Source of the DNA: Leptospira fainei serovar Hurstbridge str. BUT 6
GTDB taxonomy: Bacteria > Spirochaetota > Leptospiria > Leptospirales > Leptospiraceae
Assembly: GCF_000306235.2 (NCBI RefSeq)
Contig: NZ_AKWZ02000010.1
Span: 682,001 to 746,000, forward strand
DNA length: 64,000 bases
Direction of reading: 5' to 3'
Below, in pieces: positions 35,828-45,342 of this stretch (its first letter is position 1; each line of letters begins with the position of its first letter). The notes beneath the pieces were generated by a model. The model ran no database searches, was not told the DNA's origin, and worked only from the letters and a program-made list of their open reading frames with translations. A program made the position numbers and the translations under genes.

Positions 35828-35857
35828 AAAGCCCCCGAAGCTTTTTTCGAAGGCTTT
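35828..35857. terminator. Bidirectional terminator between recG and the small lipoprotein gene
   Basis: AAAGCC at 35828-35833 pairs with GGCTTT at 35852-35857, with an inner CGAA/TTCG pairing. It sits between two convergent genes. The stem begins with A's and ends with T's on both strands, which suits termination in both directions. Confidence 0.6.
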
Positions 35858-35887
35858 CCAACCGTATCGATCTCTCTTTAAGAATGA

Positions 35888-36232
35888 TCAGTAAACGTAG
35901 GGAATAAGTACCTTATCCGCCACCAAATTACAGTCGAATCCCCCGATCTTGAGCGAACTTAGGTTAATCAAGAGCGCCCTATTTGCGCAATCGTCGACGT
36001 CCGCTTTATTGTAGTATTTACTTTCATCCACGTTGGCAAGTTGGTAGGAAACCAAAGCGATGATCGAAGAAGAATTCGGACTTACGGAAGCGCCGATTAC
36101 TGCGCTCGTTACGATTCTATTCTTAGCCTCATCGCCTTTTACTTTCTCAGGGATAGTAAGTCCGATCTTGTCTATCACATAGCAATTCATAAATAGCATG
36201 AGCGGTAGAAAAAGAGTGACGAGTCGTTTCAT
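35888..36232 (-). CDS. Small lipoprotein, resembles TIGR04452 family
   Basis: 114 aa. Signal peptide with Cys at residue 17 (LMLFMNC), an N at -1 as allowed in Leptospira lipoboxes. The mature part has KGDEAKNRIVTSAVIG, ISAIIALVSYQL-like hydrophobic segment and three further cysteines (DVDDCANRA, GGFDCNLV). This pattern fits Leptospira-specific TIGR04452 lipoproteins; I am only moderately sure. Function unknown, location probably inner or outer membrane. The ribosome site AGGAG precedes the ATG well. Confidence 0.8.
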   Translation of the reverse strand: MKRLVTLFLPLMLFMNCYVIDKIGLTIPEKVKGDEAKNRIVTSAVIGASVSPNSSSIIALVSYQLANVDESKYYNKADVDDCANRALLINLSSLKIGGFDCNLVADKVLIPYVY

Positions 36233-36400
36233 CCGGAATCTCCTAAATAGTTTTTACAAGAAATTTCGGTTTTTAAATGAACTTCAATCCAATTTCTTTC
36301 TAAACCGAATCGGATTCGTTGATTTTTTCGCTTAGCGTTCGAGCAAACGGCTCTTCATCGTTCACAAAAATCCCTTTTCTCTCTTTTCGTCCGAGATAAA

Positions 36401-37192
36401 ATGGAAAATATGCGTTCACAGGCCTTAAAGTTTTCCTTCTTTTTCATTTTGCTATCGATCGTGTTTTTAGCGGCTCCTGACCGATTTGCCGAGAGTGAAT
36501 CAGATCCGTATTTAGGACAATTGCCGATCTCCTATCTAATCGGACAGTTTCCTTCCGAAAAAATTTTAGCTTCGTATAAAAATCCCGGCGATTCCCGAGC
36601 ATTCCTTTTGCGGAAGGAAACTCTAAGCGCCTATCTAAGATTAGTCGACGCATATAAGAAGGATCATCCCGAAGAAAGACAAATTCCATTCATCGTATCC
36701 GCGCAACGTTCCTTCAATGATCAAAAAGGTATCTGGGAGGATAAGTTCACCGGAAAACGAAAGATGAGAGAAACCGTTCAAGGAAAATCGCCGACTCAAA
36801 TCGTTACGTTAATCCTGGAATTTTCAAGTGCACCGGGAACATCCCGTCATCATTGGGGAACCGATATAGATATAAACGCTTTAGAAAATTCTTATTTTGA
36901 GAAAGGCGGGCGCGGGGAAAAGCTCTATCAATGGATGATAAAAAACGCCTCAAAATACGGTTTCTGTCAGCCTTATTCTCCCAAGTCGGAGCGCGGAAAT
37001 AAAGGATACAACGAAGAAAAATGGCATTGGTCCTACGCAAAATTAGCGAACCAATTTCAAAAAGATTGGGAAGAGGCTTATAAAAAAGGTACCTTAAATT
37101 TGTCCGGAAAATTCCTAGGCTCGAACGTTTTAGGAGAATTGCCTCTCGAATACGTCCATGCAATAAATCCTAGTTGCCGGTCAATTCGCTAA
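36401..37192 (+). CDS. D-alanyl-D-alanine carboxypeptidase, VanY (M15B) family
   Basis: 263 aa. N-terminal hydrophobic anchor (about 9-25), so exported. Zinc ligands of the family are present: S148-R-H150-H-W-G-T-D155-I-D157 and E206-K-W-H209-W in EEKWHWSY. VIVSAQRSFNDQKGIW is the substrate-side region. It trims the terminal D-Ala of peptidoglycan stem peptides or precursors in the periplasm. The ATG at 36401 has no strong ribosome site; ATG 36410 (MRSQALKF) is an alternative. Confidence 0.9.
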   Translation: MENMRSQALKFSFFFILLSIVFLAAPDRFAESESDPYLGQLPISYLIGQFPSEKILASYKNPGDSRAFLLRKETLSAYLRLVDAYKKDHPEERQIPFIVSAQRSFNDQKGIWEDKFTGKRKMRETVQGKSPTQIVTLILEFSSAPGTSRHHWGTDIDINALENSYFEKGGRGEKLYQWMIKNASKYGFCQPYSPKSERGNKGYNEEKWHWSYAKLANQFQKDWEEAYKKGTLNLSGKFLGSNVLGELPLEYVHAINPSCRSIR

Positions 37193-37433
37193 ATAACTGT
37201 CGAAAAACGAAACTGCCCGGCTTAAATCACGCGTTCGTAAAAAATTTGTTTCGAACATTTTAATTTTTATCTAGTTTTCCTTCATTCCGAAGAAAAAAAC
37301 CGAAAAGAAAATATTCTTCTTTGCCTGTTTTTAGAAAGGTTCGATTTTCGGGAAAGATCTCCTTCTCCATTTATCGTTTATAGGAACCGGAAACGTTCCT
37401 GGGCATAAAGGCGGTCTAAGAATTGTTGGCAAT

Positions 37434-38813
37434 ATGAATGTGAAAACCGATATCATTTCCGAAGAAATCGCTTCATTGAACGAAAAGGTAATTCGAAAAG
37501 GGATTACTCTCTTCTCGACCAGTGATAAGTTCGAGGCATCGATTTTTAGTTCTTATTCCTTTTTTTCCAAATCGCTTTCTATCTTGGATGACCGACCCAA
37601 TTTGAAAGTCCAAGCGTTTCGTTTTGCGGACGTTTTTCCCACTTTAAAAAACTGGAAACAAATCTCGGATCATATTCGCTTATATTTTATCGAATGCCCG
37701 ACCGAACTTCCTATTATATTAAAATTCGGATTAAAGGTTCTCTTATCGAATCCGCTCTCCTCCTTCATGCTCGCTCAAATTACAGGAAAAATGCTCCTTT
37801 TCTTTGCCCGATTCTTCATAGTGGGGGAGAATTACGGCCAAGCAAAAAAAACGATATATGAACGTTATAGAATCGGAATATCTAATACGATCGATATTTT
37901 AGGGGAAGCGGTTCTTTCGGAGACCGAAGCGGCCGAATATTCGCAAAAATATCTTACTCTGATAAAAGATATTTCCAACGATGAAAAACTTCGAAAGTTA
38001 AGCTCATTTTTACCGAATAGAAAAGCCGACGGGAACGTATCCGTAAAATGCTCCGCTCTATTTTCGCAACTCGACCCTTTAGCTTTCGATGATTCGGTTG
38101 CGGCGTTAAAGGACAGGTTGCGACCCATTTTCGAATTAGCGATGTCCAAGAATATTTTCGTGAACTTGGATTTAGAACAGTATGAAACAAAGGAAATTAT
38201 ACTGACCGCTGGATTGGAACTATTTTCCGAACCGTTATTTCAGGATTACCGGCATTTCGGACTAGTCATACAGGCTTATCTTCGAAGCTCTTTACGGGAT
38301 CTAAATAGGGTAATAGAAGTTTCTAAAGATCGAAAATACCCCCTGACAGTTCGATTAGTAAAAGGCGCTTACTGGGAATACGAAATAGTCCAATCCAGAC
38401 AAAAAGGGTGGGAACCGCCGGTATTTCTTACAAAAATCGAAACCGATATCAACTATGAGCAATGCACGGAATTACTTCTAAAATCTCACCCTCATATTTT
38501 TCCCGCATTCGCAACTCATAATATTCGAAGTATCGCTTATGCTCTTACCTTATCCGACGAATTAAAGATTCCAAAAGAAGATTATGAAATTCAAATGTTA
38601 TATGGAATGGGAGACCCGTATAAGAAGGCGCTCAGGAAATTAGGCGTCGGTGTCCGAGAATATTCTCCAATTGGGGAAGTCATTCCTGGCATGGCATATT
38701 TAGTTCGAAGATTATTGGAAAATTCGACTAATGAAGGCTTTCTGAAGAACATTTACTCCAAGAAAACCGACAGAACCAAGTTTTTAGAAATTGATAAGAA
38801 GGCAAACGCATGA
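37434..38813 (+). CDS. Proline dehydrogenase
   Basis: 459 aa. Flavin-dependent barrel of PRODH: VKCSALFSQLDPL, VNLDLEQYETKEI, GLVIQAYLRSS, VRLVKGAYWEYE and ATHNIRSIAYAL, ending with the FAD/substrate segments QMLYGMGD and VREYSPIGEVIPGMAYLVRRL. It oxidises proline to pyrroline-5-carboxylate and passes electrons to the quinone pool at the membrane. The next gene overlaps it by 4 nt and completes the pathway, so this is a split PutA. Confidence 0.95.
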   Translation: MNVKTDIISEEIASLNEKVIRKGITLFSTSDKFEASIFSSYSFFSKSLSILDDRPNLKVQAFRFADVFPTLKNWKQISDHIRLYFIECPTELPIILKFGLKVLLSNPLSSFMLAQITGKMLLFFARFFIVGENYGQAKKTIYERYRIGISNTIDILGEAVLSETEAAEYSQKYLTLIKDISNDEKLRKLSSFLPNRKADGNVSVKCSALFSQLDPLAFDDSVAALKDRLRPIFELAMSKNIFVNLDLEQYETKEIILTAGLELFSEPLFQDYRHFGLVIQAYLRSSLRDLNRVIEVSKDRKYPLTVRLVKGAYWEYEIVQSRQKGWEPPVFLTKIETDINYEQCTELLLKSHPHIFPAFATHNIRSIAYALTLSDELKIPKEDYEIQMLYGMGDPYKKALRKLGVGVREYSPIGEVIPGMAYLVRRLLENSTNEGFLKNIYSKKTDRTKFLEIDKKANA

Positions 38814-40393
38814 ACTTTAGAAACGACTCGCAAGCTTTAAAAAACGAGCCAATTCGAGACTTCTCGCTCCTGGAAGAACGAGAGAGGTTGAATAAAGCAT
38901 TGCACGACATTCGAAACCGATTTCCTCTCCGAGTTTTTCCGATCGTAAACGGAAAGAGTATCACTGTAGCTGAAACGCACGCGGCCCTAAACCCTGCGAA
39001 TCTGAATGAAAAAGTGGCTTTGATCGGATACGCCGATAGAAGCTTGGCGGAACAAGCGGTTTCCGCATGCGCGGATTTTTCGGAAACCTGGAGAGAACGA
39101 GACCCGTTCGAACGAAGCGAAATCCTCCGCAACGCTGCCAGAATATTACGTAAATCTAAAGATGAACTTACTGCATTAATATTGCTGGAGGTAGGCAAAG
39201 GCATCAAGGATACCGACGCAGAGATTGCGGAAGCGATCGATTTCTGTGAATTTTACGCACAAGAATCGGATAAACTCGCTTCTCCTAGATTCCGAAATCT
39301 CGAAGGAGAAGACAATTCGTTCGTATATCGTCCAAGGGGAGTCACTGCAGTGATTGCGCCCTGGAATTTTCCATTAGCGATACTTTGCGGAATGACTATC
39401 GCGCCGTTAGTCACCGGCAACACGGTTATTATGAAGCCTGCGGAGCAATCCTCGGCGATAGCTTGGACTTTATTTAAAATCCTGATCGAAGCCGGAGTCC
39501 CCGTTGAAGCTCTGCAATTTTTACCCGGTAAAGGGGAAGAGATCGGCTCTTATTTAGTCAATCATCCGAAAGTTCACACCGTTAATTTTACGGGCTCGAG
39601 AGCGGTCGGATTGCAAATGATACGCGAAACTTCCGGATTGAATCTGAAATTTATCAAGCGAGTCGTTGCCGAAATGGGAGGAAAAAACGCGATCATCGTC
39701 GATGAGGACGCGGACCTAGACGAAGCGGTCGCCGGATCTCTTCAATCGGCATTCGGTTTTCAGGGGCAGAAATGCAGCGCCCTTTCAAGATTGATCGTAT
39801 CGGATTCTTGCTACGATATTTTTCGTAAGCGGTTTTCGGAAGCCTTGCTCTCCATGAAAGCCGGTCCCCCCGAAGATCCGTCAGTAAAAATCGGGCCTGT
39901 TATCGACTCCGAATCGAAAGAAAGGATCGAAAGATTAACGAAAAAATTCGATTCAAACTTATACCGAAAATTGGAAATCTCGCCGGATTTAAAATCGAAA
40001 GGATATTTCGTGGATCCATTGCTATTAGAAAGTAACGATTTTAATTCCGAGCTAGGGCAATCCGAATTTTTTGCCCCGATCGTAACCATGTTTAGAGTTC
40101 GCAATTTTAAGGAAGCTATCGAGTACGCAAACGGAGTCGATTACGCCCTTACCGGCGGAGTTTATTCACGAAATCCTAATAACATACTATTGGCTAAGCG
40201 CTCCTTCGAGGTCGGCAATCTATATATTAATCGATCCATTACCGGAGCGATCGTCGACAGACAACCGTTTGGCGGATTCAAACTCTCCGGAGTCGGAGCG
40301 AAGGCAGGTGGACCTGATTATTTAAAACAATTTTTAGAGCCGGTTTCCATAACCGAAAACACGATGCGCCGAGGCTTCATTCCCGAACTATAA
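38810..40393 (+). CDS. 1-pyrroline-5-carboxylate dehydrogenase (ALDH)
   Basis: 527 aa. Aldehyde dehydrogenase with WNFPLAILCGMTIAPLVTGN, EMGGKNAIIVDEDAD, the catalytic cysteine in FGFQGQKCSALSRL and FGGFKLSGVGAKAGGPDYL, the last typical of PutA/RocA-type enzymes. It oxidises glutamate semialdehyde to glutamate with NAD+. ATGA overlap with proline dehydrogenase (4 nt) shows cotranslation, giving proline use as carbon or redox source. The 3' end overlaps galE convergently by 6 nt. Confidence 0.95.
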   Translation: MNFRNDSQALKNEPIRDFSLLEERERLNKALHDIRNRFPLRVFPIVNGKSITVAETHAALNPANLNEKVALIGYADRSLAEQAVSACADFSETWRERDPFERSEILRNAARILRKSKDELTALILLEVGKGIKDTDAEIAEAIDFCEFYAQESDKLASPRFRNLEGEDNSFVYRPRGVTAVIAPWNFPLAILCGMTIAPLVTGNTVIMKPAEQSSAIAWTLFKILIEAGVPVEALQFLPGKGEEIGSYLVNHPKVHTVNFTGSRAVGLQMIRETSGLNLKFIKRVVAEMGGKNAIIVDEDADLDEAVAGSLQSAFGFQGQKCSALSRLIVSDSCYDIFRKRFSEALLSMKAGPPEDPSVKIGPVIDSESKERIERLTKKFDSNLYRKLEISPDLKSKGYFVDPLLLESNDFNSELGQSEFFAPIVTMFRVRNFKEAIEYANGVDYALTGGVYSRNPNNILLAKRSFEVGNLYINRSITGAIVDRQPFGGFKLSGVGAKAGGPDYLKQFLEPVSITENTMRRGFIPEL

Positions 40394-41359
40394 CAAGTCT
40401 TTATAAACTTTCCAACTAGTCTCGAGTATCACCTTCGGGTCGCTATAAGCGCATTTCCAACCCAAAAGCTTCTCGGCAAGTTCAGCCTTCGCCCATAGTT
40501 TTGCCGGATCGCCCGCGCGACGCCCGGATATCGTATAGGGGATGGGCTTACCGATCACTTCTTCTGCCAATTTAAGAATTTCTAATACTGAATGGCCTTT
40601 TCCGGTTCCTAAATTGACCGTCAAGGATTTGCCTTCGCGCAGAAGATATTCCAAACTCAAAACGTGGGCCGACGCCAGATCGCTAACATGAATATAATCC
40701 CGGATACAACTTCCGTCCGCCGTATCATAATCGGTTCCGAATACTTCCATACCGGAGCGCATTCCCACGGCCGCCTCCATGACGATCGGCAATAAATTCG
40801 CAGGAGTCTTTTCGAGCCCTAAAATTCTACCGCGCGGATCGTAACCCGCCGCATTGAAATACCGAAGTGCGGCATATCTAAATCCCTTGAGTCGATCATA
40901 CCATCTCAAATTTTCTTCGATTGCCAACTTTGTATAACCGTAATAATTCTCCGGTTGCAAAGGATGATTTTCATCCAAAGGAAGGTATTGCGGTGCCCCG
41001 TACACGGCGGCTGAGGAGGAAAAAACAAAATTTTTCGTTCCGACCTCCTCCATGAATGTCAGAAGCTGGATAGACCCCGCAATATTATTCATCGCGTATT
41101 TATTAGGATCTGTCATCGATTCACCCGCGGCCTTCCAGGCGGCAAAGTGAAAAACTGCCTCGATTTTTTTAGAGAACGCTTTCTCTAAAATCTTACGATC
41201 GTGGATATCGCCTTGTAAAAACTCGCATTGAGGAAAAAGATTCTTTTCGTTCCCCTTTTCCATGTTATCCACTATCAGAACTTCATAATTTTTCTCTAAT
41301 AGAAGAGCGACGACATGGCTTCCTATATAACCGGCTCCCCCGGTAACGAGAACCCTCAC
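40388..41359 (-). CDS. galE: UDP-glucose 4-epimerase
   Basis: 323 aa. Extended SDR with GGAGYIGSHV near the N-terminus, a YGYTK catalytic pair, SSSAAVYG, RYFNAAGYDPRG and LGTGKGHSVLEILKL. It interconverts UDP-glucose and UDP-galactose (or the GlcNAc/GalNAc forms) for surface polysaccharide. Its start overlaps the lpxA stop by 4 nt, so it is coupled to lipid A synthesis. Exact sugar specificity is not readable. Confidence 0.94.
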   Translation of the reverse strand: MRVLVTGGAGYIGSHVVALLLEKNYEVLIVDNMEKGNEKNLFPQCEFLQGDIHDRKILEKAFSKKIEAVFHFAAWKAAGESMTDPNKYAMNNIAGSIQLLTFMEEVGTKNFVFSSSAAVYGAPQYLPLDENHPLQPENYYGYTKLAIEENLRWYDRLKGFRYAALRYFNAAGYDPRGRILGLEKTPANLLPIVMEAAVGMRSGMEVFGTDYDTADGSCIRDYIHVSDLASAHVLSLEYLLREGKSLTVNLGTGKGHSVLEILKLAEEVIGKPIPYTISGRRAGDPAKLWAKAELAEKLLGWKCAYSDPKVILETSWKVYKDLL

Positions 41360-42135
41360 CGGTGATCCATGACTCCGCGATCGCTGTTTTTAAAAAATGC
41401 GATAATACTTTGAACTTCCGGAATGTGATTTCCTTGCTTTTCTAACGCTTCTAGAGCTTGGCGATAATTCATGCCGGAATGATAGATGACTTTATATGCT
41501 TGCTTGATCGCTGCCCTAACTTCGGGAGAAAATCCGCCCCGCTTTAAACCGACCGTATTCAACCCTATAATGGTGCAGGGATTACCGTCAGCCGTAGTAA
41601 ACGGCGGAACATCCTGAACAACTTTCGCACAACCTGCGACCATCGCATAGTCTCCGACGAAACAAAACTGATGGACGGCAACCAATCCTGAAATGAACGC
41701 CTTGTTCCCAACCGTAACGTGTCCCGCCAGTACCAATCCATGGGTTAGAATATTATCATCTCCCACGATGGAGTCGTGCCCAACGTGCACATTTCCCATA
41801 ATATAGTTTCGATTTCCGATTACGGTCGGCGAATCGACTTTGGTTCCTCTATGGATATTAGAATATTCCTTAAACGTGTTATTATCGCCGATAAGGGTTT
41901 TAGTAGGAGTATTCGGATCGAACCCTAGGTCCTGGGGAACGACTCCGATAACTGCTCCGTGATAAACGTGATTAAATTTGCCGAATTTCGTTCCGGAAAA
42001 AATTCGAGCTCCGGTTTCGATAATCGTTCCTTCGCCGACGACCACGTCTTTCTCAATGATCGTATATGCTCCCACTTCAACGGATTCGTGCAATTCCGCC
42101 TTTGAATCGACGATGGCTGTAGGGTGAATTTTCAT
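41356..42135 (-). CDS. lpxA: Acyl-ACP:UDP-GlcNAc (or GlcNAc3N) O/N-acyltransferase LpxA
   Basis: 259 aa left-handed beta helix with hexapeptide repeats from IHPTAIVD to about residue 190, then a helical tail. The catalytic histidine region is GNVHVGHDS, and HQFCFVGDYAMVAGCAKV is the family motif. LpxA adds the first acyl chain in lipid A synthesis in the cytosol. Biochemical work on Leptospira LpxA showed a preference for the 3-amino analogue UDP-GlcNAc3N, so amide-linked lipid A is expected. Cotranslated with galE. Confidence 0.94.
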   Translation of the reverse strand: MKIHPTAIVDSKAELHESVEVGAYTIIEKDVVVGEGTIIETGARIFSGTKFGKFNHVYHGAVIGVVPQDLGFDPNTPTKTLIGDNNTFKEYSNIHRGTKVDSPTVIGNRNYIMGNVHVGHDSIVGDDNILTHGLVLAGHVTVGNKAFISGLVAVHQFCFVGDYAMVAGCAKVVQDVPPFTTADGNPCTIIGLNTVGLKRGGFSPEVRAAIKQAYKVIYHSGMNYRQALEALEKQGNHIPEVQSIIAFFKNSDRGVMDHR

Positions 42136-42305
42136 TCTGTTTCGCCTCTATAAATCTTCGAGAATACGAAAAACGACCTGGATTTTTTATTCAAGCTATA
42201 AATAAATGGGGGAGAAGGGATTGCTTCCGTCGTTCCGAACTGCGTTCGACATTGATTAAGGAATCGAATCATCGGCAAAGATTTTTTCCTTCCGGGGGAG
42301 TTAGT

Positions 42306-42653
42306 ATGTTAATAGATTGGTCTCGTTTGGAATCTTTAAAACAGGGAGACGACGAAGAGGACAAACTTTGGCTGGAAGAGATGGTCCGCTCCCTGCGTAA
42401 GAATATGAATAGTCGTTTGGAAAATATAAAATCATTCGTAGCCGAGCAAAAACCCAACGAGCTCAAGGCCGAATTACACCAAACGAAAGGCGTCGCTGCA
42501 AATTTCGGTTTAATCGGTTTGCAAATTTCGGTAACCGATGCTGAAACAAAATTAAAAGAAGGGGATTTGCCGGGAAGCTTGAAGCTATGCGCGGAATTGC
42601 CGGAACTCTGGGAAAAAACGAAAATGGAGCTGGCGCCGAAATTCCCCGAATAA
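42306..42653 (+). CDS. HPt-domain phosphotransfer protein
   Basis: 115 aa from ATG 42306, chosen because GGGGGAG lies 6 nt before it; an earlier ATG (42252) has no ribosome site. Four-helix HPt pattern with phosphoryl-accepting H58 in LHQTKGVAANFG. It should relay phosphate between response regulators and histidine kinases. No kinase or regulator is nearby, so its partner is elsewhere. The N-terminus MLIDWSRLESLKQGDDEE fits HPt proteins. Confidence 0.85.
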   Translation: MLIDWSRLESLKQGDDEEDKLWLEEMVRSLRKNMNSRLENIKSFVAEQKPNELKAELHQTKGVAANFGLIGLQISVTDAETKLKEGDLPGSLKLCAELPELWEKTKMELAPKFPE

Positions 42654-42841
42654 ACAAAATCGATAAGCGACGCGTAAGATACCCGGCAGTAAAATCCGGC
42701 TGCCTTTACGAATCGACAAATCATACAATTAAATAAATCATAATATTCGAAAATCAATCGTTCGATAAATTTCGTAAGATTCGGCCGACTCACCATTAGT
42801 AGACAAAACCTCCGCTTAACCGATTGAATTAAAATAAAAAG

Positions 42842-42866
42842 AAGGGTAATTTTATTTTTTACCCTT
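42842..42866 (-). terminator. Terminator of the DAHP synthase gene
   Basis: On the minus strand AAGGGTAA pairs with TTACCCTT and is followed by CTTTTTATTTT. The gene's stop codon (42854-42852) falls in the loop. Confidence 0.85.
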
Positions 42867-43994
42867 TCGTTCCAAAAAATAGGAATCAACCTGGTCGGTT
42901 AACGGTTTGATTTTTTCTTCATAAGTCAGAATCGCTTCGACGGTTTTTTCGTACAAGCTCATCAAAAGCGCCTGCGCAGCGTCACACATTTGCTCCTTTC
43001 GAAATTCCTCCACGTGAAGAGTTTCCGTTATCGAACCGTCGGGGTTAAACGGCAAGGAAGCTAAAAGGTTCGAAACCACGATCTTATCGTCCCCCGCCAC
43101 ATGACTAGGGTCGAAAATGACGGGTAAAATCGTTTGATTTTTTGCGTGAGTTATTACGTTTAAATCCGGAGTATTTCTGCAATATCCTTCTTTAATGAAA
43201 AGGGTTTTCACTCCTCTTTCACAAAGAACAATATTCAAATTTCCTTGATTAGCAATGTATTCGGCGGCGGAAAACCATTCGATTGCTTCGTTTCCAAACC
43301 CTCTCTTTAAAATGACAGGTTTACCGGTACGACCGACGGCCTCCAGGAGCTCAAAATCCTGAGCGTTCCGAGTCCCGATCTGGATCATATCTGCGTGCTT
43401 AGAGACTTCTTCCGCCATGGTATGATCCATTACTTCCGTCACATAAGGAAGTCCTGTCTCTTCTTTTACCCGATCTAAAAGCTTGATACCATCCCAGCCC
43501 ATTCCTCTCCAATCCGTCGGCCTAGTCCTGGGTTTGAACGCACCGCCTCGGAAAATAATTCTATCTAAGATTCCGAATTTTTTTCCGATTTCTACCGCCT
43601 GTTTGGCAATGGTAACCGTTTGATCGTACGTCTGAGGAGAATCCGGCCCAACGAGGAAGATATGTTTTCCGGTTCCGAATTTGCGAACGAGTCCATCCTG
43701 ACCCTTCACTTCCACAATTCGATTTTCACGATGAACGACTTCTCCGTTTTTACCCGCAGCAGTTCGAGCGATATTCTTGTAAGGGAGCGATACGTTCCAA
43801 ATACGAGTTACTCCTGGAAGCTCCTTCACATAGCCCTCTTTTTCGGAGATTTTACGAGTATCTCCAATGAAATGGATGGTGTCCGATACGACGGCGCCGC
43901 GGATAATCTCCGTTTGATTACCGCATTCCCCGGCTAAAGCCTTGATCTTGGCTTCCGTTTCAGGATATCCTTTCTCGAGTTCGACTATGTCCAC
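42852..43994 (-). CDS. aroF: 3-deoxy-7-phosphoheptulonate (DAHP) synthase, type I-beta like
   Basis: 380 aa. An N-terminal ferredoxin-like regulatory extension of about 90 residues, then the DAHP/KDO8P-synthase barrel: FLVGPDSPQTYDQTV, FRGGAFKPRTRPTDWRGMG, VTEVMDH, IQIGTRNAQDFELLEAVG, PVILKRGFG and PVIFDPSHVAGDD. It condenses PEP and erythrose 4-phosphate, the first step of the shikimate pathway. The N-terminal domain is where aromatic feedback acts in this subfamily. Start is GTG 43994 with GGAGG at 4 nt. Confidence 0.92.
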   Translation of the reverse strand: MDIVELEKGYPETEAKIKALAGECGNQTEIIRGAVVSDTIHFIGDTRKISEKEGYVKELPGVTRIWNVSLPYKNIARTAAGKNGEVVHRENRIVEVKGQDGLVRKFGTGKHIFLVGPDSPQTYDQTVTIAKQAVEIGKKFGILDRIIFRGGAFKPRTRPTDWRGMGWDGIKLLDRVKEETGLPYVTEVMDHTMAEEVSKHADMIQIGTRNAQDFELLEAVGRTGKPVILKRGFGNEAIEWFSAAEYIANQGNLNIVLCERGVKTLFIKEGYCRNTPDLNVITHAKNQTILPVIFDPSHVAGDDKIVVSNLLASLPFNPDGSITETLHVEEFRKEQMCDAAQALLMSLYEKTVEAILTYEEKIKPLTDQVDSYFLERKGKK

Positions 43995-44095
43995 GTAGCC
44001 TCCGCCCGATTACGGGCATGCCCCCTGATCGGGAGCCATTCTCATTCCAGGCTTTACGTTATACTCGGAACGTCAAGAAATCCGCGGGAAATGCT

Positions 44096-44896
44096 CTAGT
44101 GAGAGTGTTCTGGACCCGGAAAAATTCCATTAGAGACTTCTTTTACGTAATTTCTAACGGCTTCGGACACGTCTTCATAGCCGTTCATGTACGTTTTTAG
44201 AAACTTAGGATGAAAGTCTTTGTTTAATCCTAGAAAATCGTAGAGAACCAACACTTGGCCGTCGGTGGACGCACCTGCTCCGATGCCGATGGTCGGAATG
44301 GGAACGGAAGAACTGATCGCCGACGCCAAGGCTGAAGGTATCAACTCCAATACGATCGAAAAAGCCCCGGCTGCGGAAATCCCTTTTGCTTCATTTATCA
44401 GACGAGTTTTATCTTCTTCCGCCTTACCCTGAATTTTATGCCCCCCGAAAGCATTCACCGATTGCGGAGTTAATCCTATATGTCCCATTACGGGAATACC
44501 GATCTTTTCCAATTTATAAATAAGCTCTAAAATTTCCGGACTACCGCCTTCGAATTTCACGGCGTCACAGTCCGTTTCCTTCATGATCCGTCCGGCAGAA
44601 CGAATTCCTTCCTCTAAGGAAACTTGATAAGATAAAAATGGTAAATCGACTACGATAAAGGAATTCGGAGCTCCTCTCCGAACCATTTTAGCATGGTAAA
44701 TCATTTCGTCTAGAGTGACCGATAGCGTAGTACGATTACCCTGAACGACTACCCCGAGAGTATCGCCTACCAATATACAATCCACATCCGCTTCGCCTAA
44801 GATCCGGGCGAAAATATAATCGTAGCAGGTCAGAACCGAAATTTTTCTTTCGAGAGGTTTCTTTCCTTTAGGAAATATTTTATGCACATCTCTCAT
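44096..44896 (-). CDS. panB: 3-methyl-2-oxobutanoate hydroxymethyltransferase
   Basis: 266 aa. ISVLTCYDYIFARILGEAD, VGDTLGVVVQG, KFEGGSPEILE, MGHIGLTPQSVNAFGGHKIQ and TIGIGAGASTDGQVLVLYDFLG are all PanB motifs. It makes ketopantoate in pantothenate and CoA synthesis. ATG 44896 overlaps the folK stop (ATGA) and has GGAGGAG before it. DAHP synthase starts 101 nt downstream on the same strand. Confidence 0.95.
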   Translation of the reverse strand: MRDVHKIFPKGKKPLERKISVLTCYDYIFARILGEADVDCILVGDTLGVVVQGNRTTLSVTLDEMIYHAKMVRRGAPNSFIVVDLPFLSYQVSLEEGIRSAGRIMKETDCDAVKFEGGSPEILELIYKLEKIGIPVMGHIGLTPQSVNAFGGHKIQGKAEEDKTRLINEAKGISAAGAFSIVLELIPSALASAISSSVPIPTIGIGAGASTDGQVLVLYDFLGLNKDFHPKFLKTYMNGYEDVSEAVRNYVKEVSNGIFPGPEHSH

Positions 44897-45342
44897 ACTA
44901 TCTCCTCCTCAGGATTTCCGAAAGAATCCCCTAAGGATCCTTCGCCTAACTCTTCCAATAATTCCTTAATGAAAGGACGAGTGTATAGACTGTGATGGGG
45001 AAGATGCAGTCCTTTTTCATGAAGTTTAAGTCGATCATAGGACAAGATATCGATATCGATCGTGCGCGGTCCCTTATCCTTTGTCCGCACCCTACCCATA
45101 TCGTTTTCGATTCCGAGAAGGATGTCGAGGAGATCGTGAGGCGGAAGCAAAGTCGCAACTTCGACGAGCTGATTTAGAAAGTCGGGTTGATCCGTAACTT
45201 CCAAAGCGGCCGTATTCAGCGGCGTTCCTTTGCGAAGAATCTTCAGATCGGAACGGGCCTCTATCCTGCGAATCGCTTCCTTAAGAGAAGCTTCCCGATC
45301 CCCAAGATTTACTCCGAGACAGATGAACGCATGGTGCTCCAT
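44893..45342 (-). CDS. folK: 2-amino-4-hydroxy-6-hydroxymethyldihydropteridine pyrophosphokinase
   Basis: 149 aa from ATG 45342, chosen for GGAGG at 4 nt and because it overlaps the upstream stop (TAATG); the longer open frame has an unrelated N-terminus. FolK motifs: ICLGVNLGDREASLKEA, DQPDFLNQLVEVAT, GPRTIDIDIL and HLPHHSLYTRPFI. It phosphorylates the pterin in folate synthesis. Neighbour panB overlaps by 4 nt, so the dnaC-like gene, folK and panB are read together. Confidence 0.93.
   Translation of the reverse strand: MEHHAFICLGVNLGDREASLKEAIRRIEARSDLKILRKGTPLNTAALEVTDQPDFLNQLVEVATLLPPHDLLDILLGIENDMGRVRTKDKGPRTIDIDILSYDRLKLHEKGLHLPHHSLYTRPFIKELLEELGEGSLGDSFGNPEEEIV

Noticed and set aside
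37380..37433. Possible riboswitch before the proline dehydrogenase gene
   Set aside because: GGAAC/GTTCC makes only a short stem and no known riboswitch motif could be matched.
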